From a virus, in IMG/VR virus record IMGVR_UViG_3300031862_000012, positions 1 through 39,422 of that record: a DNA stretch of 39,422 bases; one strand, given 5' to 3'. The first letter of the stretch is position 1. The number at the start of each line of letters is the position of its first letter. Below are positions 6,732 to 13,164 of the stretch, in pieces. The position numbers and the translations under genes were made by a program. Below the pieces are notes generated by a model. It had not been told where the DNA came from and ran no database searches. It worked only from the letters and a program-made list of their open reading frames with translations.

Positions 6732-6838
6732 TACAATTAAACCTTTATAACGCAGTGTGTCTACCACGATTTAATCGTGGGTGGTCCGCAAGAGCCATAA
6801 GCAAGACGCACTGCCTTATAAAGGTTTTTTAATTGTAT
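6732..6838 (+). ncRNA. Long-stem three-way-junction RNA element (5' leader or small RNA)
   Basis: Bases 6739-6762 pair with 6804-6827 over 24 positions with one C-C mismatch and one G-U; flanking TACAATT/AATTGTA extends the stem by about 7 bp past a 3-nt bulge. The enclosed 41 nt form two hairpins: CCACGAT-TTA-ATCGTGG (6764-6780) and TGGT...GCCA around CCGCAAGA (6782-6797). A T6 run (6825-6830) starts within the 3' end of the stem, so the stem could act as a terminator. It lies between the promoter at 6662 and the initiator gene. Possible roles are an attenuator or riboswitch-like leader, a stable small RNA of about 135 nt, or a DNA hairpin used in replication. I match it to no known class. 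Confidence 0.6.
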
Positions 6839-6861
6839 TTTTAATTAATTAAGTTAAATTT

Positions 6862-7605
6862 ATGGAACAAAAGCAATTATTTAAAGTTAGAGATTTAAGA
6901 CAAAAAACACAGTTTAAAATTGATGATTTATATCTTAATGGATATGCGAGAATTTGCGGAATTAATGCTACTTTAGTCTATATGTCTTTATGTCGGCACG
7001 CTGAATTTGAAAGCCAAAAAGCATTTCCATCGCAAAATAAAATCGCTTGGGAACACGGGGTTTCTACCCGAACCATTAAAAGGGGATTAAAAGAACTTAT
7101 CAAATATAATATAATAATGGTTAAACAAGAAAAAATTAATGGTAAATTTAATAATAATATCTATTATCTTTTAGATAAATCAGAGTGGAAGAAATCCACC
7201 GAGGGACAAGACAGTCACACGGAACACCGTGGGACAGAAACCGTGGGACAAACACCGAGGGACTATAAGTCACCCAGAAGGATAACAAATAGTAAGGATA
7301 ACAAAGATTATAAGGATAACAAAGAGTGTGTAGTAACCCCCTCACAAATAGCCAAAGAATTTTTTAACAATCAAGATAAGCAAATAAACACCATAAATTA
7401 TCTTATAAGTAAAGGGATAGACGAACAAACCGCAAGTAGCGAAATTAAGAAATTTATCTCTTACTGGACAGAACCGAATAAGTCAGGCACTAAACAACGC
7501 TGGGAGCTGGAAAAGACTTTTGAGCTTAGTAGACGACTTTCTGTTTGGTTTCAAAATCATCAAAAATTTAATAAGTCTAATAAAATTAACATTGTAAAAT
7601 TATGA
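6862..7605 (+). CDS. Winged-helix replication initiator (HTH_36 type)
   Basis: 247 aa. Residues about 25-110 form a winged helix-turn-helix: ATLVYMSLCRHA, then SQNKIAWEHGVSTRTIKRGL as the recognition helices and a basic beta-wing ending NNNIYYLL. This is the layout of phage and plasmid initiators of the HTH_36/DnaD-like kind. A low-complexity linker (about 111-155) is encoded by DNA carrying iteron-like repeats. The C-terminal domain ends in KQRWELEKTFELSRRLSVWF, a block often seen at the end of phage replication proteins. It probably binds the origin inside its own gene and recruits the host helicase. No Shine-Dalgarno; it overlaps the next gene by 4 nt. Confidence 0.75.
   Translation: MEQKQLFKVRDLRQKTQFKIDDLYLNGYARICGINATLVYMSLCRHAEFESQKAFPSQNKIAWEHGVSTRTIKRGLKELIKYNIIMVKQEKINGKFNNNIYYLLDKSEWKKSTEGQDSHTEHRGTETVGQTPRDYKSPRRITNSKDNKDYKDNKECVVTPSQIAKEFFNNQDKQINTINYLISKGIDEQTASSEIKKFISYWTEPNKSGTKQRWELEKTFELSRRLSVWFQNHQKFNKSNKINIVKL
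7198..7323. repeat. Iterons plus AT-rich repeats: candidate replication origin
   Basis: ACCGWGGGACA units occur at 7198, 7226, 7240 and 7254 (the last ends in T), spaced 28, 14 and 14 nt. They are followed by three copies of AAGGATAACAAA at 7278, 7294 and 7312. The 14-nt period is not a multiple of three, so the repeats fall in different frames and cannot be explained by protein repetition. GC-richer iterons next to AT-rich repeats inside an initiator gene is the lambda-O-type origin layout. Confidence 0.65.
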
Positions 7606-8015
7606 ACAATTTAAGTGTAGAAATTAAAAAATTCGTGATTATCACTTTTACTAAAAGCCATCATTTTATTACCGAAGAACAAAATGAAAAACTTAAACAT
7701 TTGAGTTTAACTGATAAAATTGAGATAGACGGTTGCTGGGTTGCGATGAGTAATATTGCAGAAGTATTGACTATTGAAAAATATTATCAAGAATATCCCG
7801 ACGAGCGCCCGCAAGAAAAAAAGCCATTTTATGGCGAGGGTATGTTTAGACGTCCAAGCCCAAAAGGCAAAGAATTGATAATTAAGGGTTATCGCCAATA
7901 TATTCAAGAACAAGGCGGCTGGGATAAAGTCAGCGAAAATTGCCGTGAGGTTTACAATCATTTGCGGAAAGGAATGACTAAAGAAGTTTATCAGGAAATG
8001 ATTAAAAGTTTTTAA
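7602..8015 (+). CDS. Hypothetical protein coupled to the replication initiator
   Basis: 137 aa, with its ATG overlapping the initiator stop codon by 4 nt (ATGA), so translation is probably coupled. It is mixed alpha/beta and charged. The middle segment EYPDERPQEKKPFYGEG is proline-rich and the C-terminal half is helical (KELIIKGYRQYIQEQGGWDKV). No family is recognised. Coupling to the initiator suggests a helper in replication, such as a helicase loader, but no ATP-binding motif is present. Confidence 0.55.
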   Translation: MNNLSVEIKKFVIITFTKSHHFITEEQNEKLKHLSLTDKIEIDGCWVAMSNIAEVLTIEKYYQEYPDERPQEKKPFYGEGMFRRPSPKGKELIIKGYRQYIQEQGGWDKVSENCREVYNHLRKGMTKEVYQEMIKSF

Positions 8016-8019
8016 AGGT

Positions 8020-8370
8020 ATGGAAGAAATTAATCAATACAAACTTAAATTAACTGCTTTTTCTTGCGAACTTGATGGCGAACTTGATCGCAATAAGAGA
8101 TGTTTTATTTTAACCGAAGCGGAAATTTATGAGGTAGCCAGTCAAGATAATCAAGACGGAACTTATAATCAGATTTTTAAGGCTAAAATTGTGGGAGCGA
8201 CAAAAATTGAACAAAGGGGTCAAAAGATTATTTTAGGCAAATCAAAAAGAAGCCCAAGCCAACGGTTGAGAATGGCTATAATGACGGAAAATCCCGACGA
8301 AGAAGTTTATGAAAGATTTATTAATAAATTAATAATCAAAATACAAGAAGAAGGATTGAGTTGGTTATAA
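8020..8370 (+). CDS. Conserved-looking hypothetical protein
   Basis: 116 aa, starting 5 nt after the previous gene with a weak AAAGG upstream. The N-terminal two thirds look beta-rich (YKLKLTAFSCELDGELDR, then CFILTEAEIYEVA and TYNQIFKAKIVGATKIEQRG). A basic segment SKRSPSQRLR follows, then a C-terminal helix. The basic patch could contact nucleic acid. No family is recognised. It is the last gene of the initiator operon, followed by two DnaA boxes. Confidence 0.55.
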   Translation: MEEINQYKLKLTAFSCELDGELDRNKRCFILTEAEIYEVASQDNQDGTYNQIFKAKIVGATKIEQRGQKIILGKSKRSPSQRLRMAIMTENPDEEVYERFINKLIIKIQEEGLSWL

Positions 8371-8375
8371 TTAAT

Positions 8376-8427
8376 TGTGGATAACTACCCCTTTTAGGGA
8401 TTTGGCTTTTAAGGCAAATGTGGATAA
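8376..8427. promoter_or_regulatory. Two perfect DnaA boxes after the initiator operon
   Basis: TGTGGATAA occurs at 8376-8384 and 8419-8427, each the exact complement of TTATCCACA and each followed by CT. An ATTTG...CAAAT hairpin sequence lies between them. Together with the two sites at 6646-6675 they flank the initiator gene. Confidence 0.6.
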
Positions 8428-8476
8428 CTTTTCAGAAAATAGCGATTTACTGGACTTTTTAATTAAATAATAGGTA

Positions 8477-8505
8477 TTGACATAATTTAATTAGTGCGTT
8501 ATGAT
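8477..8505 (+). promoter_or_regulatory. Strong sigma-70 promoter for the RHH gene
   Basis: Perfect TTGACA (8477-8482), 17-nt spacer, TATGAT (8500-8505). The AT-rich stretch TAGATAATTAATTAATC after the -10 box is a plausible operator for the ribbon-helix-helix protein encoded at 8535. Confidence 0.75.
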
Positions 8506-8534
8506 AATAATAGATAATTAATTAATCAAAAAAT

Positions 8535-8684
8535 ATGAAATACAAATCAGTTGTTCCAAAAACCTTCTTAATTGACAAAAAGATAACGGAAAAATTAAGA
8601 GAAACCGCTTATAAAACCAGATATAGCGAAAGTTATATTATCAGAGAAGCTCTCAAAAGTTATTTAGAAAATTTAAAAAAATAA
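8535..8684 (+). CDS. Ribbon-helix-helix (CopG/Arc-type) DNA-binding protein
   Basis: 49 aa: an N-terminal strand (YKSVVPKTFLI) followed by two helices, DKKITEKLRETAYKT and YSESYIIREALKSYL. This beta-alpha-alpha pattern with S-x-S-x-x-I-R-E-A-L is typical of RHH repressors, which bind DNA as dimers through the strand. It has its own strong promoter and an AT-rich leader, suggesting autoregulation. It is the only recognisable transcriptional regulator in the genome and may control the early genes that follow. Confidence 0.7.
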   Translation: MKYKSVVPKTFLIDKKITEKLRETAYKTRYSESYIIREALKSYLENLKK

Positions 8685-8764
8685 AAATAAAATAATCTAC
8701 CAAAACAAAAAATTATTAACAGTTTAGAAGTTAAAAAACCAATAAAAGAAAGGAGGTGATAAAA

Positions 8765-8995
8765 ATGTCTTATATTGAAAATGAAACAAGAATAAGAAAA
8801 GAAATTAAAAAAGTTTTACCAAAAAATTGGTCGGTCTCTATATCTGGACTTCAATTTGCTCTCTATGATTTAGGCTATGAGATTGATGAAAAAAAGAAAA
8901 ATGTTGATATTAACTATTATTACGGAGCCATGAGGCAAGGAATGGTATGGCATTGGCTACCTAAATTATGTAAAGAGATTAAAGAAAAAATTTAA
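8765..8995 (+). CDS. Small hypothetical protein with a perfect ribosome site
   Basis: 76 aa. The ATG at 8765 is chosen because AAAGGAGGTGAT (8749-8760), a full 12-base complement to a typical 16S rRNA 3' end, lies just before it; an in-frame GTG at 8756 falls inside that site. The protein is alpha/beta with basic helices (TRIRKEIKKVLPKNW at the start, KLCKEIKEKI at the end). No family is recognised. The ribosome site predicts very high translation, unusual among its neighbours. Confidence 0.6.
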   Translation: MSYIENETRIRKEIKKVLPKNWSVSISGLQFALYDLGYEIDEKKKNVDINYYYGAMRQGMVWHWLPKLCKEIKEKI

Positions 8996-8998
8996 TTA

Positions 8999-9070
8999 AA
9001 CAGTCCTATATTCCTTAGCAGGACTGTTGGGGAATAGAAAAGGGTTTGCTGGCTTTCCTTAAAAACCAGC
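8999..9070 (+). other. Tandem stem-loops with possible pseudoknot
   Basis: AACAGTCCT (8999-9007) pairs perfectly with AGGACTGTT (9020-9028). Loop bases TATTCC (9009-9014) are complementary to GGAATA (9031-9036) just downstream, allowing a pseudoknot-like fold. A second hairpin GCTGG/CCAGC (9048-9052, 9066-9070) follows. No long T run is present. It lies after the highly translated gene at 8765. Confidence 0.45.
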
Positions 9071-9089
9071 TCTAATAAATTAAAACAAA

Positions 9090-9224
9090 ATGATTTATCA
9101 AAACAAAAAATTATCCAAGTATTACAACTTGGTGTCTAAAAGATTAGAAATTGAAAGCTGGGCGGTTATCGTATTTTTATCAGTAAGTTTATTTATCAGT
9201 GCTTTATTAAAATATTATGCTTGA
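9090..9224 (+). CDS. Tiny membrane protein
   Basis: 44 aa from the ATG at 9090: a basic N-terminal half (YQNKKLSKYYNLVSKRLEIE) and one hydrophobic helix (WAVIVFLSVSLFISALL) near the C-terminus. Its end overlaps the start of the next gene by 8 nt, which supports it as a translated frame. The function is unknown; small single-span phage proteins often act on the host envelope. Confidence 0.45.
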   Translation: MIYQNKKLSKYYNLVSKRLEIESWAVIVFLSVSLFISALLKYYA

Positions 9225-9489
9225 TAAACCAACAGAAAAACAACTTGGCTATATTATTTACCTGATTAACAACTATATTTCCCTAAAAGATTTGGGATTT
9301 GATGAGATTAAAATAGCTGATAAATATATAGTCTGCGTTAAATTTGCTGATTGGTGCGGGCTAAATTTAGATAAAGAACAGATTTCTGATTTGATTACCA
9401 ATTTAAAAGATTATTTAGATTATGGCGACGAACAATTTTTAGAAGAACCAAAAAAAATTGTGGAAAAATATTTAAGCGAGATAAACTAA
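9217..9489 (+). CDS. Hypothetical early protein
   Basis: 90 aa. The start KPTEKQLGYIIYLI resembles the T-E-K-Q-x-x-Y-I opening of several small phage proteins of unknown function. The rest is helical and acidic (LDKEQISDLITNLKDYLDYGDEQF is one continuous stretch). It overlaps the tiny membrane gene by 8 nt and is followed by an AT-rich gap of about 20 nt. No function can be assigned. Confidence 0.55.
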   Translation: MLDKPTEKQLGYIIYLINNYISLKDLGFDEIKIADKYIVCVKFADWCGLNLDKEQISDLITNLKDYLDYGDEQFLEEPKKIVEKYLSEIN

Positions 9490-9508
9490 TTAAACTAATA
9501 TAAATAAT

Positions 9509-9913
9509 ATGAAAATTTACAAAACGCAGGCAGAGGTGGAAGCAGATATTAAAAATGATATTTTGCTTATTAAAGGTGATGTTAGGTTTGAATGTTCAAT
9601 CACTATTTCAGCATCAATAAGAGTAAACGCTGGGGACATTAACGCTAAGGACATTAACGCTTATGACATTAACGCTTGGGACATTAACGCTGGGAACATT
9701 AACGCTTGGGACATTAACGCTGGGAGCATTAACGCTGGGGACATTAACGCTGGGGACATTAACGCTGGGAACATTAACGCTGGGAACATCTTATATTTTG
9801 CTTTTTGTTGTGTCTATGATTCAATAAAATGCTTATCAATCAAAGCAAAAAGAAAAAAACACCAGGAACCAATTTGTTTAGGGGGAAATTTAAAAATTAA
9901 AGAAAAAATATGA
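9509..9913 (+). CDS. Protein with 11 five-residue INAxD repeats (beta-solenoid-like)
   Basis: 134 aa. After an ordinary N-terminus of about 38 residues come 11 tandem five-residue units of the form I-N-A-(G/K/Y/W)-(D/N/S), then a hydrophobic and cysteine-containing segment (ILYFAFCCVYDS) and a basic tail. Regular five-residue repeats with Ile at one position and Ala at another suggest a stacked beta-solenoid similar in principle to pentapeptide-repeat proteins, though the register differs from the classical A(D/N)LxX. Some pentapeptide proteins mimic DNA and inhibit gyrase; whether this one does is unknown. Confidence 0.6.
   Translation: MKIYKTQAEVEADIKNDILLIKGDVRFECSITISASIRVNAGDINAKDINAYDINAWDINAGNINAWDINAGSINAGDINAGDINAGNINAGNILYFAFCCVYDSIKCLSIKAKRKKHQEPICLGGNLKIKEKI
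9623..9789 (+). repeat. 15-bp tandem repeat array within a gene
   Basis: About 11 head-to-tail copies of a 15-bp unit based on ACATTAACGCTGGGG. Variation is mostly confined to the bases coding the fourth and fifth residue of each unit (Gly, Lys, Tyr or Trp, then Asp, Asn or Ser). Because the unit is a multiple of three, copies can be gained or lost by slippage without breaking the frame. Confidence 0.9.
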
Positions 9914-10089
9914 TTAAAGAAAAAATACAAATGCCTAAAAATGCGGGTCAGATTGGTGAACGGATAATGAATTCAATTATTTGGGGAGAAGGTGCTAACA
10001 ATCCAAACAAGGCGAGATTATTGCCTGCCAATATGTATATTAAGGGCAAACGATATTCTTATTCTGAATATTGCGAATTGTTTAAATAA
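9910..10089 (+). CDS. Small basic hypothetical protein
   Basis: 59 aa, overlapping the repeat-protein stop codon by 4 nt (ATGA), which argues for translation. The sequence has NAGQIGERIMNSIIWGEG, a basic middle (NPNKARLLPANMYIKGKRY) and a Tyr-rich end. No family is recognised. It lies directly before the annealing-protein gene. Confidence 0.5.
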   Translation: MIKEKIQMPKNAGQIGERIMNSIIWGEGANNPNKARLLPANMYIKGKRYSYSEYCELFK

Positions 10090-10104
10090 TTAACTAATAA
10101 ATTT

Positions 10105-10743
10105 ATGGAAAAAAAGATTATAAAATTTGAAAATTTACCCATTGAACAAGTGGCTAAAAAAACTGACCTAATCTGGGTTGAACAGACACAATTAAGGGGC
10201 GGGATATTCAATACCGTAGAAATTGGTTATGTGGAGTTTGAACTTCATCGCCGCTTTCCTTTATGGGATTTTGAAATCGTAGAGGACAAGCAAATTGACG
10301 GACAAATTGTAGTTAAAGGAAAATTAACAGTGAAAAGCCCAGATGGCAAAATGACAATTACCAAGATGCAATACGGAAGTAGTGAAGTTAAGAAATTTGC
10401 TGATTTATTGCCGAATGGTCAAAAAAATCCTAAAGCTGGTGAAATGATTGATTTAGCCAATGATTACAAGGCGGCGGCTTCTGATGCCCTTAAAAAATGC
10501 GCTTCATTATTAGGCATCGCCTTTGATGTTTATCACCCAAGAGTTTGGCAAAAATTATTCATTTTAGCAAAAAGACAGAATAAAAATGTAGAGAGCAAAG
10601 AAGAAAAAAATAAAGAAAAAATAATTAAATTAGAAAAAGAATTAGCTCCACAAACAGAAGGAATGAAGCGGGCAAAAGAGGCAATGGAAAAATATAAAAC
10701 TGAAACCCTTGATGAAGATCCAATAAGTCCGCCAAATTATTAA
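10105..10743 (+). CDS. Rad52/Rad22-like single-strand annealing protein
   Basis: 212 aa. The core block GYVEFELHRRFPLWDFEI is followed by beta strands (VKGKLTVKSPDGKMTITKMQYG), then SSEVKKFADLLP and DLANDYKAAASDALKKCASLLG. The last motif (D-x-x-N-x-Y-K-x-A-x-x-D-A-L-K-K-C-A) is the signature helix of phage Rad52-like recombinases. These form rings that anneal single strands during recombination-dependent replication or concatemer formation. The C-terminal 40 residues are a charged coil. The next gene may encode a partner. Confidence 0.75.
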   Translation: MEKKIIKFENLPIEQVAKKTDLIWVEQTQLRGGIFNTVEIGYVEFELHRRFPLWDFEIVEDKQIDGQIVVKGKLTVKSPDGKMTITKMQYGSSEVKKFADLLPNGQKNPKAGEMIDLANDYKAAASDALKKCASLLGIAFDVYHPRVWQKLFILAKRQNKNVESKEEKNKEKIIKLEKELAPQTEGMKRAKEAMEKYKTETLDEDPISPPNY

Positions 10744-10757
10744 ATAAATTAAAAAAA

Positions 10758-11111
10758 ATGAAGGGGGAAATTATAAAAATTCTACCAAAAGCCTATTCCA
10801 GAAATGGCAATGAATATATTAGAGTAATGATAAGGTTGGAAAATATGAATATTGCTTTTACAGATTTATGCGAAGATTTTAGAAATTTTAAAAACTGGAA
10901 GCACTTTTTAAAAGTCGGCAACAGAATAGCAGGTTTAGAGCTTATTAGAAAAGATAAAATAAATGCTGATAGTTTAATTTATGTCCCCGCTCAAAAACTG
11001 GCTGGTCATTGGGAGCAAAAACCAAATGGAAATATGGCTTGGGTAGTTGATGGCTATAAAGAAGAAAAATCGTTGCCAAAGATTTCACTTAAACAAACAA
11101 AACTGATTTAA
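10758..11111 (+). CDS. Hypothetical protein next to the annealing protein (possible OB fold)
   Basis: 117 aa. It opens with a beta-rich segment (KGEIIKILPKAYSRNGNEYIRVMI) of the kind found in OB-fold nucleic-acid binders, followed by RLENMNIAFTDLCEDFRN and FLKVGNRIAGLELI. The C-terminus is basic. The position right after a Rad52-like gene suggests a single-strand DNA-binding partner, but this rests on context and an impression of the fold only. Confidence 0.5.
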   Translation: MKGEIIKILPKAYSRNGNEYIRVMIRLENMNIAFTDLCEDFRNFKNWKHFLKVGNRIAGLELIRKDKINADSLIYVPAQKLAGHWEQKPNGNMAWVVDGYKEEKSLPKISLKQTKLI

Positions 11112-11129
11112 TAAATTAATATAAATAAA

Positions 11130-11564
11130 ATGAACATCTTTTTGGCGATAATAATCCTTTTAGGCATTTTATTACCAATACCAGCAACGCAAGAAATGTT
11201 ATTGCCTGATTTATGTTCAAGTAATGTAATCTTATGCCAAGACGAGATAGAAAACGCAAAAGAGGTGGCAAATTTTGCGAAATTTGAGGCGATAATAACC
11301 GCCTATACCGCTTCAAAAGAAGAAACTGATGAAAATCCCGACTTAAACGCAATGGGCAAAAAACCGCAAATTGGCGATATTGCTTGCCCGAGAAAGTATC
11401 CTTTTGGAACTAAAGTAATAATTGACGATATTATTTACACCTGCACTGATAGAATGGCTGAAAAATTTAGAGACGGAAATTACTTTGATATTCTAATGTT
11501 GAATAGGCAGTCTGCTATAAATTTTGGGAGGCAAATTAAAAAGGTAAAAATATGGATGAATTAG
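11130..11564 (+). CDS. Secreted 3D-domain (double-psi beta-barrel) cell-wall protein
   Basis: 144 aa. The first 20 residues are a hydrophobic export signal or anchor (NIFLAIIILLGILLPIPA). From residue 57 the sequence matches the 3D domain of RlpA/MltA-like proteins: TAYTAS (58-63), CPRKYPFGTKVII (86-98), then CTDRMAEKF and YFDIL (118-122) with Asp107 and Asp120 in the conserved places. Such domains bind or cleave peptidoglycan. An exported wall enzyme in the early region could aid wall remodelling or lysis and is distinct from the M23 protein. It overlaps the next gene by 13 nt. Confidence 0.7.
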   Translation: MNIFLAIIILLGILLPIPATQEMLLPDLCSSNVILCQDEIENAKEVANFAKFEAIITAYTASKEETDENPDLNAMGKKPQIGDIACPRKYPFGTKVIIDDIIYTCTDRMAEKFRDGNYFDILMLNRQSAINFGRQIKKVKIWMN

Positions 11565-12025
11565 AAAATCCATTTGGAATACAATCTATTTTAACTAATG
11601 CCATTAATAAAATGAGGCAAGAAAGTTTTAAAACATCATCTCAACTTTCTTTGGGAGAAATTATATTAAAATTGGAAAGCATAAAAAATACAAAATTGCC
11701 AATTTTGTTTGATATTAAAAAATATCACCCAACAGGGATTGATAGTTGGCGGGGAAGTTATAATGAATTAGCTCTTGAATATGATGATAAAGGAAAGCCA
11801 ATGTTATTATGTGATTTTCTTAAAATACTTAAAGATACTCTTGGAAAAACTTTTATTGGATATAAGGGCGGTAATTTCTTAATGGGGAAGACAACTCCAG
11901 TTTGGGTGGCTAATTATGGAGAATGCCACGGATTTCGTAAGGATGGATATAAAGAGACGGCAGTAATTGATGTTTTAGAGCAAAAATCGGTAGTAATAAT
12001 AAAAACAAAAGCAATGGATTATTAA
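11552..12025 (+). CDS. Conserved phage protein of unknown function
   Basis: 157 aa. I recall this type from diverse phages: an N-terminal helix ending SSQLSLGEIILKLE, then FDIKKYHPTGIDSWRGSY, LGKTFIGYKGGNFLMG, TPVWVANYGECHGF and a closing strand VVIIKTKAMDY. The strong conservation I remember suggests a specific role during infection, but I know of no established function. It overlaps the 3D-domain gene by 13 nt. Confidence 0.7.
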   Translation: MDELENPFGIQSILTNAINKMRQESFKTSSQLSLGEIILKLESIKNTKLPILFDIKKYHPTGIDSWRGSYNELALEYDDKGKPMLLCDFLKILKDTLGKTFIGYKGGNFLMGKTTPVWVANYGECHGFRKDGYKETAVIDVLEQKSVVIIKTKAMDY

Positions 12026-12094
12026 CCCCCAAAAAAATGAAGGGTCGGGAAAGAAATTAAATAAAAATAAGAATAAAGAGATTAAATTAAAACT

Positions 12095-12367
12095 ATGAAA
12101 AACGAACTACAAAATTGTTTAGAATATTGTCAAAAACAAAATGGTCTTCCATATTGTAAAAATTGCGGATTGTCGCAGAAAATAATTAGTTCTTTTGAAC
12201 AAGCGATAAGGGAAGAGATTGTTAAAATAGGGGAAGCAATGAAACAACCAGAAGAGTTTGGATATTATGGGAAATTTGACCAATTGCATATTCAACATAA
12301 TATTGGATATAATAAGGGCATTGATGATTTTATTAAAAAAATTAAAAAAGATTTAATAATTAATTGA
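12095..12367 (+). CDS. Hypothetical cysteine-containing protein
   Basis: 90 aa. The N-terminal part has four cysteines (CLEYCQKQNGLPYCKNC), possibly a small zinc site. The rest is helical with Gln/Glu and ends basic (DDFIKKIKKDLIIN). No family is recognised. It is the first of four small genes (12095-13068) leading up to the late promoter. Confidence 0.5.
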   Translation: MKNELQNCLEYCQKQNGLPYCKNCGLSQKIISSFEQAIREEIVKIGEAMKQPEEFGYYGKFDQLHIQHNIGYNKGIDDFIKKIKKDLIIN

Positions 12368-12371
12368 AATT

Positions 12372-12596
12372 ATGGAAAAAGAAAAAATCAAAATTTTAGC
12401 AGATTGGTTAGCTGAATATTTCAATGAAGATGCTATTGCTTGTTTATCTGATTTTATTGGTTGTAATAATAAGGAAGACGATTTTGTTATTAGAAAATTT
12501 TTAGATATGAATTTAGATAAAAACGCTAATATAGACGATTTAATTTGTCAATTTAAAAGATTATATTACTGCGAACAATTAGAAAGATTAATTTAA
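12372..12596 (+). CDS. Small acidic helical protein
   Basis: 74 aa, 4 nt after the previous gene. It is acidic and largely helical (LADWLAEYFNEDAIACLSDF, NKEDDFVIRKFLDMNLDKN). It lacks a Shine-Dalgarno, as do its neighbours. Small acidic phage proteins are often inhibitors or DNA mimics, but nothing in the sequence assigns a role. Confidence 0.5.
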   Translation: MEKEKIKILADWLAEYFNEDAIACLSDFIGCNNKEDDFVIRKFLDMNLDKNANIDDLICQFKRLYYCEQLERLI

Positions 12597-12606
12597 AACT
12601 ATTAAA

Positions 12607-12783
12607 ATGAAAATACCAATTATAAAAATGACCCGAAAAGAAGCCAATCAACTTATTGGCAAAGCTAAAATAACTAAAGAAAATTTAAGCACTCCTTTAA
12701 AGATTTTTGCTGAATTACAGATTAAGATGTGGGAAAATTTTGATGAGAGATTAAAAAAATTAGAGAAATTATTAACTAAATAA
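12607..12783 (+). CDS. Small basic helical protein
   Basis: 58 aa from the ATG at 12607, lying in the gap between two neighbours with 10 nt on the left and 9 nt on the right, which supports it as a gene. The sequence is basic, with KMTRKEANQLIGKAK and a C-terminal coiled coil (WENFDERLKKLEKLLTK). The function is unknown. Confidence 0.5.
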   Translation: MKIPIIKMTRKEANQLIGKAKITKENLSTPLKIFAELQIKMWENFDERLKKLEKLLTK

Positions 12784-12792
12784 TATAATAAA

Positions 12793-13068
12793 ATGACCAA
12801 GCAAGAACTTGAAAAAAAAATAAAAAAATATGAGGATTTACAACGAAAAGATAAAGATTATCTTGAAAAAATTCAGCAAGAATATAATAATGTAATAGCA
12901 AGAATTAGCCAAAGGACTGGAGCTATTGCTGTTTTAAACGATTTAATTATTAATTATAAAACAATGCCAGAAGAAGAAGATAAAATTCCTGAAGAGGAGC
13001 AGATTGAAGATACTTCTGATACGGGAGATAGCGAAACTCCGATTGAGCCAGTAAACGAATCTGCTTAA
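12793..13068 (+). CDS. Coiled-coil protein with acidic tail
   Basis: 91 aa. Residues 1-50 form a charged coiled coil (ELEKKIKKYEDLQRKDKDYL); the last 30 are very acidic and proline-containing (EEEDKIPEEEQIEDTSDTGD). No family is recognised. It is the last gene before the promoter-terminator pair at 13082-13205, so it ends the early region. Confidence 0.5.
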   Translation: MTKQELEKKIKKYEDLQRKDKDYLEKIQQEYNNVIARISQRTGAIAVLNDLIINYKTMPEEEDKIPEEEQIEDTSDTGDSETPIEPVNESA

Positions 13069-13081
13069 CAATTATTTATTA

Positions 13082-13110
13082 TTGACAAACCACCAGAAAA
13101 CAAGTAAAGT
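13082..13110 (+). promoter_or_regulatory. Promoter ahead of the late region
   Basis: Perfect TTGACA (13082-13087), 17-nt spacer, TAAAGT (13105-13110, 4/6). Transcription would start near 13117 and run straight into the terminator ending at 13205. The short transcript is purine-rich with AAGGAGG (13115-13121) and AGGAGG (13132-13137). Confidence 0.6.
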
Positions 13111-13164
13111 TAAGAAGGAGGATAGAGAAGCAGGAGGAAGTGGAAATATTACAAGTAATAATCA

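Larger units (their letters stand above)
6525..6861 (+). other. 337-nt intergenic control region
   Basis: This non-coding stretch holds a GTTTAGG/CCTAAAC dyad (6558-6564, 6583-6589), two DnaA-box-like sequences, a sigma-70 promoter and a large inverted repeat predicted to form a three-way-junction RNA. No credible gene is seen in it. It lies directly before the replication initiator gene. Confidence 0.7.

Noticed and set aside
6739-6827. A tRNA or tRNA-like gene in the structured leader
   Set aside because: The stem is far longer than an acceptor stem, and no T-loop or anticodon-arm consensus is present.
9623-9789. The 15-bp repeats as a CRISPR array or origin iterons
   Set aside because: Units are head-to-tail without spacers and are in frame with constant coded residues, so they are protein-level repeats.
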